Source of the DNA: an uncultured Saprospiraceae bacterium
GTDB taxonomy: Bacteria > Bacteroidota > Bacteroidia > Chitinophagales > Saprospiraceae
NCBI GenBank assembly: GCA_938015595.1
Contig: CALLPI010000008.1
Span: 124,001-188,000, forward strand
DNA: 64,000 nt
Direction: 5' to 3'
Position numbers and translations under genes: made by a program. Every line of letters starts with the position of its first letter. Position 1 is the first letter of the stretch. Under the pieces are notes generated by a model. That model was given only the letters and a program-made list of their open reading frames with translations. It did not search any database and had not been told where the DNA came from. Shown here in pieces: positions 9,854-15,876 of this stretch.

Positions 9854-9861
9854 CAAAAATA
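9854..9861 (-). promoter_or_regulatory. -7 promoter box TATTTTTG (minus strand)
   Basis: Exact TANNTTTG match read leftwards, positioned to start a transcript near 9848 that would run through the small ORF to the terminator at 9502-9536. No TTTG is present at the usual -33 spacing. Confidence 0.4.
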
Positions 9862-10158
9862 TTAGCAGCTTTGCTTTATCGCAGGCGAGCTAGAACAAAT
9901 GATTGTGCATGACAGGGGAAAGACAGGGAGAATACAGCGCATTGTGGTGGCGCAAGCAAGTTGTTAGGCTGTTGCCTGTTCATGGGACACGTGTTTTTGG
10001 GACTAAAAAATCGGTTTCTACATCCGTATTTGAACTGTTAATTCAAATACATTTACAAAGATACAGGGGGATATGGCACAAGGGAATACCCTGATAAGGG
10101 TATTTTTTAGATGAACCTTTGCAGCCTGCTTGTGTTGTACTGGCCAAAATACAGCTGT

Positions 10159-10617
10159 ATGAAGGTGAAAAAGAAAGTCTGGCAGCAATTTATACCCCGA
10201 CCTTTAGATGAAGTCTGGCACTTTTTTTCACGCCCCGAAAACCTCAACGATATCACGCCATCTGATATGTCGTTCCAGATTCTGTCTGACATACGCAACG
10301 TACCCATGTACGAGGGTATGATCATCTGTTACAAAGTAAGCCCTTTCGCTGGGGTACAAATGGACTGGGTCACCGAGATCACACACATTGCCGACCAACG
10401 CTTCTTTGTGGACGAGCAGCGCTTTGGTCCGTATGCTATGTGGCACCACGAACACCACTTCGAACAGCAAGACGGTGGCGTACTTATGACTGATATACTC
10501 CACTACAAAGTGCCCTACGGCATCATTGGAAGCCTGGCCGATGCGCTTTTTGTAGATGCCAAAGTAGAGCAAATTTTCCGCTACCGCCAGAAAGTTATTG
10601 CCGAGCGCTTTGGCTAA
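10159..10617 (+). CDS. SRPBCC-family ligand-binding protein
   Basis: A 152-residue START/SRPBCC (polyketide cyclase/coenzyme-Q-binding-like) fold protein. The opening pattern of a hydrophobic strand followed by PRPLDEVWHFFSRPENLNDITP is the typical first strand and helix of this fold, and the protein ends in the long C-terminal helix FRYRQKVIAERFG. These proteins bind hydrophobic ligands in a deep pocket; the ligand here is unknown. The ORF-track start at 10111 would add a poor N-terminus, so I use the ATG at 10159. The downstream DUF5691 gene has its own -7 box, so they are probably separate transcripts. Confidence 0.85.
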   Translation: MKVKKKVWQQFIPRPLDEVWHFFSRPENLNDITPSDMSFQILSDIRNVPMYEGMIICYKVSPFAGVQMDWVTEITHIADQRFFVDEQRFGPYAMWHHEHHFEQQDGGVLMTDILHYKVPYGIIGSLADALFVDAKVEQIFRYRQKVIAERFG

Positions 10618-10622
10618 GGTAT

Positions 10623-10630
10623 TACCTTTG
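10623..10630 (+). promoter_or_regulatory. -7 promoter box TACCTTTG for the DUF5691 gene
   Basis: Exact TANNTTTG match ending nine bases before the ATG at 10640, implying a very short or leaderless transcript, which is common in this phylum. Confidence 0.45.
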
Positions 10631-10639
10631 TAGGGGTTT

Positions 10640-12145
10640 ATGTATGCTCAGGAACTCACCGAAATTGCCATACTCGGCTTAGACCGCCGAGCACTGCCGG
10701 CGCACTTCAAACCTTCGGATACGAGAAGCAACCTTCCTGAAGATGCCGCCCTATTGCTGCGTGCTCTGGCGCGCGCACATTACCAGCGCAAAGCCGCCGC
10801 ACCTCTCTTACAGATGACTCAACTACCGGCTGCGGCTTCTCCTGTTGCCACGACGCCAGCGTGCTGTGAACGCTCGGCCCAGCATCTGCACGAAATACTA
10901 TATGGCCCCTACCGGCCTATTTTACCTGAGTTTTTACAAGCGCTACAAGCTGCCAGGCGCTGTTTGCCCTATCGCCATCTGCCAGCTATGCTGGATTTAG
11001 CCTTGAAAAATACCGACCTAGCCGACATTATCCTGGCTTTGGCCGGCGACCGGAGCGCGTGGCTGGCGCAGCAGGTGGCCCGCTGGCAAGTGCTGTTTAT
11101 TGTACCTGACCCTGCTCGTTGGCCTCTGGCCGGCCTGGAAGAACGCGTGCACATACTCCGGCATGTGCGGCGGCAAAATCCAGCTCAAGGACTGGAGCTA
11201 TTACTTTCCGCTTGGGAGCAGGATGGTATCAGGGAGCGCAGCAGACTGTTGCCGGCCCTGGAAACGAGCCTGTCACCAGCAGACGAAGACTTCCTAGAAA
11301 GCTGCTTGCGTGAAAATCACAGAGAACTTCGCCAAACTGCGGCCAGGCTATTGAGCCTCCTGCCGGACTCGGCGCTGAACAAACGGCTTCAAGGATATGC
11401 AGCCAGTATATTTGCAAAAGGTGTGCGCGGCAACAGGTGGGAGATTCACGTACCAGACCAATTGCCTGGCACCTGGGAGCGCGACCTGGTGCTTCCGCCG
11501 GCTAATGCCCCGGGTGGCCCAAAGGCTGCCATTCTGCGCCGGGTAGTGGGCAGTATTCCCCCTGACTACTGGACGACGTTACTCGCTGCTCGCTGCGAGG
11601 AAATCCTGCACCAATGGTATCAGAGCCAGTGGTCAGTAGCGCTCTTGCAAGGTCTGGCCGCAGCCGTACAACGCCACCGAGCCTCGGCCTGGGCCGACGC
11701 CATAGCCATCTATGCCCAACAACACGACGCACCGCGCATATCCGGCCTGGATGAGGTGCTGGCCGAACGTATAACGCCCGCCGCCCTGATGGAAGCCATA
11801 CATCACTTGGCCCGCCATGGTGGCATTATACGTGACAGCAGCCTGAGCCTATACTTGTTGCAACATGGCAATGCACGCTGGCCTGACGAGGTGGCCCTTG
11901 CTCTGATAAAAGGCTTGCAGAACAAGATGATCCAGCATGGTAGGCATGCCTCAGGGATGTGGCACTACCGGGCGCTGCTGCGGCAGGCGGCAGCCTTTAA
12001 AATTAATCCACACCTTTGTACAGCAATAGAACAGGACTGGCATCCTGAAGCACTACTGTGGGCCGAAGAATGGGAAAAGGACATCCGATTCCTCATACAA
12101 ACATTGGCTTTTCGACGCGACATGCTGGCGGCCTTAGCCATATAG
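10640..12145 (+). CDS. DUF5691-family protein
   Basis: A 501-residue, soluble, strongly helical protein resembling DUF5691. From established knowledge, DUF5691 genes often sit in a cluster with a SWIM zinc-finger protein, a MoxR-type AAA ATPase, DUF5682 and a VWA protein; biochemical function is not known. In this window none of the usual partners is adjacent, but a VWA protein of the kind found in those clusters occurs at 39431-40573 and a TROVE-VWA gene 2 kb downstream. The helical repeats (several LLSLLP-type stretches) suggest a HEAT-like scaffold; that is inference. Its 3' end overlaps the convergent FNR-like gene by 12 bp. Confidence 0.75.
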   Translation: MYAQELTEIAILGLDRRALPAHFKPSDTRSNLPEDAALLLRALARAHYQRKAAAPLLQMTQLPAAASPVATTPACCERSAQHLHEILYGPYRPILPEFLQALQAARRCLPYRHLPAMLDLALKNTDLADIILALAGDRSAWLAQQVARWQVLFIVPDPARWPLAGLEERVHILRHVRRQNPAQGLELLLSAWEQDGIRERSRLLPALETSLSPADEDFLESCLRENHRELRQTAARLLSLLPDSALNKRLQGYAASIFAKGVRGNRWEIHVPDQLPGTWERDLVLPPANAPGGPKAAILRRVVGSIPPDYWTTLLAARCEEILHQWYQSQWSVALLQGLAAAVQRHRASAWADAIAIYAQQHDAPRISGLDEVLAERITPAALMEAIHHLARHGGIIRDSSLSLYLLQHGNARWPDEVALALIKGLQNKMIQHGRHASGMWHYRALLRQAAAFKINPHLCTAIEQDWHPEALLWAEEWEKDIRFLIQTLAFRRDMLAALAI

Positions 12146-12907
12146 TTCATAGCGAATCTGCTGCTTGGAGTAGCCCAGCTTGACCAGCAGATTGGCCACA
12201 GCATCGTCAATCATATTGCTCCATCCGCACAGGTAGAAGTCGAGGTTGGGCTGTGGCGTCGGGTAAGCTTCCATGTATATTTGGTGTACGTACCCTTTGA
12301 CTACCGGAAAGCTGAACGCGCCAGCGTCTATGTGAGCTTCCCGCGAGAGTGCCACAGAATAGCGAAAATTGGGCATCTCCTGGTTTAGGCGCTCAAACTC
12401 ATCGCGGTAGAGTATGCCCTCTGTGTAGCGCGTACCATATATTAGGTGTAGGCTACCATAAGGTAGTTGGCGCTCGCGTATATCCTGGATCATACTGCGA
12501 AAGGGGGCTACTCCGGTGCCAGTACACACAAATACCAGATGGCGGCCTGTCAGGTCGTCGGGCAGCACAAAGTTGCCATCAGGGCCTTTAAAGCGAATGA
12601 CATCGCCCACTTGAGCTTGTTCAAAAAGATAGGCAGAGGCTGCGCCGCCTTCCAAGCGAACAATGACAAACTCCAGTACGTGTGTCTGAGAAGGCGCATT
12701 GGCAATGGAATAACTGCGCCAGCGCTTGAGGCGTTTTTCATGTATGGGTAAGTCCATAGTTACAAACTGCCCGGCTTTAAAGACCAGGGGTTCATCGCCT
12801 TGCACTTCCAGCCAAAAGCGGCGTACGCCCGGGGCGGCTTCTTCTATGCGACTGATGAGGCTGTCGTACCATTTCCAGGCCATGCCGATAGATGCTTTAT
12901 CTGTCAT
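12134..12907 (-). CDS. Ferredoxin-NADP reductase-like FAD-binding oxidoreductase
   Basis: A 257-residue FNR-superfamily flavoenzyme. Visible: the FAD motif RWRSYSIAN (RxYSxxN type), the pyrophosphate-binding VCTGTGVAPFRSM segment of the NAD(P) domain, and a C-terminal region with YLCGWSNMIDDA. It would shuttle electrons between NAD(P)H and ferredoxin or an oxygenase partner; no partner gene is adjacent. The frame is open up to 12979, but MTDKASIG at 12907 (or MAWKWYD at 12883) fits family length better. Convergent with the DUF5691 gene, overlapping by 12 bp. Confidence 0.88.
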   Translation of the reverse strand: MTDKASIGMAWKWYDSLISRIEEAAPGVRRFWLEVQGDEPLVFKAGQFVTMDLPIHEKRLKRWRSYSIANAPSQTHVLEFVIVRLEGGAASAYLFEQAQVGDVIRFKGPDGNFVLPDDLTGRHLVFVCTGTGVAPFRSMIQDIRERQLPYGSLHLIYGTRYTEGILYRDEFERLNQEMPNFRYSVALSREAHIDAGAFSFPVVKGYVHQIYMEAYPTPQPNLDFYLCGWSNMIDDAVANLLVKLGYSKQQIRYELYG

Positions 12908-13709
12908 ATAAAGCCCTCGAGCACGGGCTTTGTTCAATGTTTGCTGACAACTTGCCTCTGTTGTACACTTTTTTTGCAATGGGCAATTTTTTTTCAGTAG
13001 GGAACTTTTCTTTTTAGCTATAGGTTTTAGCCATGTATCAAGCAGATAAGCAATACGTTCAAACTTCGAGTCATGTTGTGTAACCTATTCACTCATCATT
13101 GTTGTTTTGCTAGCCCCAACGGGTGCGCGCAAATGAACGGAAAGCAGTTTCGCCAATGGCGGCACTGCACCTCGTTCGGCAGCAGCTCTGCCAGGACAAG
13201 CGGCTTGGGTGGGTTACGTAAAAAGTTACTTGATCCTCCTGTCTGCTAGCACATTGCTTTTCTATATATGGATTGACAAGGTGATAAAATCTTTCTCTAA
13301 CGTTAGGGTGATTGTACTTCGTCATTGGCAGTGTCTTGGGGCTAATGACCAGGATGCACCAAGTGCTGCACCTAGGGGACTGGACCCAACCGCCGAAGTG
13401 CGCCTGGCAATTTCTGTGCATTTCATCTAGTATTTTAACAAAAAAATCAGTCGTGTAGAAGTGCGCAAATACACTGCGCACTATGGTGAGTATTTTTGTC
13501 TTGTCGAAAGCGACAGCCATACCTAAACCGGGTCAGGGTAGGCTAAAGGCCTCCCTCAATACCGCAGCGGCGCGGACACTTGAAACTCATACAAGGCAAC
13601 AGCAGTAGCGATCAGATGCGCTACTTCGTCACTGGCTACAACCGAGTGGGGAAAATTATTAAATGCTATGAATTTTTCTTCTCTGTTGGTTTTTGATCAT
13701 TCTCAACCT
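12908..13709. other. Gene-poor region upstream of the RNA array
   Basis: About 800 bp without a supported gene. The 136-codon minus ORF at 13110-13520 has irregular composition and no domain. A perfect 7-bp hairpin, GTGCGCA-AATACAC-TGCGCAC, lies at 13461-13481 without an adjacent T-run. I found no convincing TTTG/TANNTTTG promoter immediately before the tRNA-like array, so its transcription start is unknown. Confidence 0.5.
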
Positions 13710-13781
13710 GGTGGCATGGCGCAACAGTAGCGCACCCGATTGTCTATCGGGAGGTTGCGGGTTCAAGCCCCGTTGTCACCG
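13710..13781 (+). tRNA. tRNA-like element 1, Asp-type anticodon GTC
   Basis: A complete cloverleaf can be drawn: 7-bp acceptor GGTGGCA/TGTCACC (one G-U), 4-bp D-stem GCGC/GCGC, 5-bp anticodon stem CCCGA/TCGGG with loop TTGTCTA, 5-nt variable region, and T-arm GCGGG-TTCAAGC-CCCGT. Anticodon GTC and discriminator G73 are both Asp identity features. Odd features: the D-loop AACAGTA has A where invariant G18 should be, and position 37 is T instead of a purine. No CCA is encoded. It could be an ordinary but divergent tRNA-Asp, a decaying tRNA, or a tRNA mimic belonging to the Ro system downstream. Confidence 0.6.
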
Positions 13782-13789
13782 CAGAATTT

Positions 13790-13864
13790 AGCCCGATCTT
13801 TCAATAGGAAGGGCAGAGGACTACGGACCCTCAAATTATTAAGGTTCAAATCCTTATCGGGCTG
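13790..13864 (+). tRNA. tRNA-like element 2, Arg-type anticodon ACG
   Basis: Acceptor AGCCCGA/TCGGGCT (7 bp, starting with A1-U72), T-arm TAAGG-TTCAAAT-CCTTA (perfect), anticodon arm GAGGA-CTACGGA-CCCTC (4 bp plus an A-C mismatch) with anticodon ACG, the usual CGN-Arg anticodon. The D-arm is weak (one C-G and two U-G pairs) but the D-loop AATAGGAA keeps G18-G19. The variable region is 7 nt. No CCA is encoded. A run of seven T residues follows at 13868-13874. The poor D-stem and A1-U72 pair make it unlike a normal bacterial tRNA-Arg. Confidence 0.55.
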
Positions 13865-13909
13865 CTCTTTTTTTCATGCCAATCTGGAAAGAAGCTAAAT
13901 CTCTATAGT

Positions 13910-13982
13910 ACAAAGGTAGCTCAGCAGGTAGAGCACCGGCCTTTTAAGCCGGGAGGTGTGGGTTCGATACCCACCCTTTGTA
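13910..13982 (+). tRNA. tRNA-like element 3, Lys-type anticodon TTT
   Basis: A fully canonical cloverleaf: acceptor ACAAAGG/CCTTTGT, D-arm GCTC-AGCAGGTA-GAGC, anticodon arm CCGGC-CTTTTAA-GCCGG, variable GAGGT, T-arm GTGGG-TTCGATA-CCCAC, discriminator A. All Lys-type features are present. The oddity is the acceptor: it starts with A1-U72 and pairing continues two more bases outwards (GT...AC), giving a 9-bp stem, so the expected free discriminator would be base-paired in the precursor. No CCA is encoded. Confidence 0.75.
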
Positions 13983-13999
13983 CAAAAATATGACAACAA

Positions 14000-14072
14000 A
14001 GTTCTGTGTCCGACTGGTCATGGAGCCGGTTTGCAAAACCGCGCTATGCGGGTTCGATTCCCGCCAGAACTT
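14000..14072 (+). tRNA. tRNA-like element 4, Cys-type anticodon GCA
   Basis: Acceptor AGTTCTG/CAGAACT, D-arm TCCG-ACTGGTCA-TGGA, anticodon arm CCGGT-TTGCAAA-ACCGC (one C-C mismatch at the base), variable GCTAT, T-arm GCGGG-TTCGATT-CCCGC. Anticodon GCA together with U73 are the main Cys identity elements. Again the acceptor begins A1-U72 and can extend by one A-T pair to 8 bp. No CCA is encoded. It ends two bases before the Y-RNA-like element. Confidence 0.7.
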
Positions 14073-14074
14073 CT

Positions 14075-14186
14075 ACAAGTGGCAGCGAGCTTTTGGGATA
14101 CTTCGGAAATAAGGTTCGACTCCTAATAGATCTATCATAACATAGGTTTATAAGCTCCCGGAGCAGTTTTCTCCACTTGTTTTTTT
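14075..14186 (+). ncRNA. Y-RNA-like structured RNA with intrinsic terminator
   Basis: ACAAGTGG (14075-14082) pairs perfectly with CCACTTGT (14173-14180), closing a domain of about 106 nt, and is followed by seven T residues (14180-14186), so the closing stem doubles as a terminator. A second stem GAGCTT/AAGCTC (14087-14092 with 14152-14157) stacks above a large asymmetric internal loop. Inside is a T-arm-like hairpin with loop TTCGACT, preceded by a CTTCGG tetraloop hairpin. A long stem joining both ends, an internal loop and a tRNA-like distal module are the architecture of bacterial Y RNAs bound by Rsr/Ro60. I did not find the classical metazoan Ro-site sequence, so identity rests on architecture and on position beside TROVE. 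Confidence 0.55.
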
Positions 14187-14189
14187 CTA

Positions 14190-14262
14190 GGAAAGAGGCG
14201 CAGTCAGAAAAGTGCAAATGCTTTGAGAGTTCGAGGATGTGGATTCGAATCTCGCCTTTTCC
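14190..14262 (+). tRNA. Degenerate tRNA-like element 6 in the TROVE leader
   Basis: A 73-nt element with acceptor-like GGAAAG/TTTTCC pairing (one G-U), a D-stem GCGC/GTGC with a 10-nt loop lacking GG, and a T-loop TTCGAAT on a weak stem containing G-U and A-C pairs. The anticodon arm hardly pairs; the loop TTTGAGA would give TGA (Ser). It is too irregular to be a working tRNA and is either a decayed tRNA gene or a tRNA-mimic in the 5' leader of the TROVE gene, which starts 44 bases further on. Confidence 0.4.
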
Positions 14263-14306
14263 GTTAGAGAGTAATACCATTTGTTTACTTTTAAATCTTT
14301 TTGAAC

Positions 14307-15746
14307 ATGGCACGATTCAATCCTAAGAGCCCGAGCAAGTCTAAAACAGTAAACCTTGCTAATGGTAGGGCTTTTATGCAGTCTCCAAAGATGCAACTGG
14401 CATCGCTGTTGCTGACCTCTTTCGCGCAAGACCAGTTCTACCGCAACACCGACCAGACATTCAGCGAGTTGATTGGCTTGCTGCCTCGTGTGGACGCTGA
14501 ATTTGCGGCTAAGGCTGCTTTGTTTGCCCGCAATGAATTTGGCATGCGAAGCATTACTCATGTACTAGCTAAAGAACTGGCTATATATGCCTCTGGCAAG
14601 CCATGGGCAAAGACTTTCTATGAAAAGATCGTGCGCCGCCCCGACGACATGACAGAGATACTGGCCTTGCTGTTGGCTGAAAAGAGGGCTGCTATACCTA
14701 ACGCCGCGCGTAAGGGCTTTGCCAAAGCTTTCGATAAATTCGATGGCTACCAATTGGCCAAGTACCGCGGCGAAGATAAAAATGTAAAACTGGTGGACGT
14801 AGTGAACCTCGTGCACCCGAAGCCAACGGCACGCAATGCTGAGGCACTGCACCAGTTGGTAGAAGGCACATTGCGCAACACCAATACTTGGGAAGCCAAG
14901 CTTACCGAAGTCGGTCAAATTGCCGGAGATGAGGAATTGAAGACTGCAATGAAGGCCGAAGTCTGGGCTGAACTCGTCCAAACGCGCAAAATTGGCTACT
15001 TCGCTCTGCTGCGCAACTTACGCAACATTGCCGAACAAGCGCCGCACGTTGTGCCATATGCTTGCGCATTGCTGACTGACGAACGGCTCATCAAGCAGTC
15101 GCTGGTATTGCCCTTCCGCTTCACTACGGCTTTTGAAGCAGTAAAGGCGGCTAAGACCAGGGATAAGCCTATGATAATTAATGCACTGAACTACGCCTTG
15201 GATCTGGCGATGGCCAACGTGCCGAAACTGCCCGGTAAGACGCTGGTAGCGCTCGACGACTCCGGCTCTATGATGGGGCGCCCGATCCAGATTGGCGCAA
15301 TGTTTGCCGCTGTGCTATACTGCGCAAATGACGCCGACCTGATGTGCTTCTCTGACTCGGCGAAGTATGTGCATTATAACCGGAAAAGCCCAGTGATGGT
15401 CATTGCTAATGACTTGGTTCGAAACGCTCGTAGCGCTGGCACGAACTTCAATGCTATTTTTGAAAATGTCAAGAAGAAGTACGATCGCATCGTGATCCTG
15501 TCTGATATGCAAGGCTGGGTAGGCGGTGGGGCTCCCCAAAAGGCGTTTGCCGCTTACAAAAAGTACACCGGCGCAGATCCCTTCATTTACTCCTTCGATC
15601 TGCAGGGCTACGGCTCGCTGCAGTTCCCGGAAAATAAGGTATTTGCACTGGCCGGTTTCAGCGAAAAGGTTTTTGACCTGATGGGTGTGCTGGAAAAAGA
15701 TCCGATGATCTTGGTGCGCCAAATCGAAGCCGTAACGCTGATATGA
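14307..15746 (+). CDS. rsr: TROVE-domain Ro60/Rsr RNA-binding protein
   Basis: A 479-residue ortholog of the Ro60 autoantigen. The N-terminal about 300 residues are the helical-repeat TROVE ring; the C-terminal part is a von Willebrand A domain with a complete MIDAS: ALDDSGSMMG, the SAGTNF threonine and ILSDMQGW aspartate. Ro60/Rsr rings hold misfolded RNA 3' ends in the cavity and Y RNA on the outside; in bacteria they work with exonucleases such as PNPase in RNA decay and stress survival. The ORF-track start at 14301 is a TTG; ATG 14307 is preferred. The gene lies on the same strand as, and right after, a run of tRNA-like and Y-like RNAs, and has its own terminator. Confidence 0.93.
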   Translation: MARFNPKSPSKSKTVNLANGRAFMQSPKMQLASLLLTSFAQDQFYRNTDQTFSELIGLLPRVDAEFAAKAALFARNEFGMRSITHVLAKELAIYASGKPWAKTFYEKIVRRPDDMTEILALLLAEKRAAIPNAARKGFAKAFDKFDGYQLAKYRGEDKNVKLVDVVNLVHPKPTARNAEALHQLVEGTLRNTNTWEAKLTEVGQIAGDEELKTAMKAEVWAELVQTRKIGYFALLRNLRNIAEQAPHVVPYACALLTDERLIKQSLVLPFRFTTAFEAVKAAKTRDKPMIINALNYALDLAMANVPKLPGKTLVALDDSGSMMGRPIQIGAMFAAVLYCANDADLMCFSDSAKYVHYNRKSPVMVIANDLVRNARSAGTNFNAIFENVKKKYDRIVILSDMQGWVGGGAPQKAFAAYKKYTGADPFIYSFDLQGYGSLQFPENKVFALAGFSEKVFDLMGVLEKDPMILVRQIEAVTLI

Positions 15747-15781
15747 TGGATGCGCATTTGAAACAGCAAGTAGTATGTGCG

Positions 15782-15825
15782 GCAAGGCGACTCTCCCGCG
15801 TGCGAGAGGGTCGCCTTTGCTTTTT
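15782..15825 (+). terminator. Terminator of the TROVE gene
   Basis: GCAAGGCGACTCTC pairs with GAGAGGGTCGCCTTTGC (14 bp with one bulge and one G-U) followed by TTTTT, 36 bases after the TROVE stop. Transcription from the RNA array/TROVE unit should end here, before the convergent htpG gene. Confidence 0.85.
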
Positions 15826-15876
15826 GTGGGTGTAGTACTAGTCGGGTATTGCTATTTTTTACTTGCCAGGCAATGC

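Noticed and set aside
13110-13520. 136-codon minus ORF in the gap before the RNA array
   Set aside because: No domain, no promoter box or terminator that fits, and irregular residue composition; it may be random or decayed DNA.
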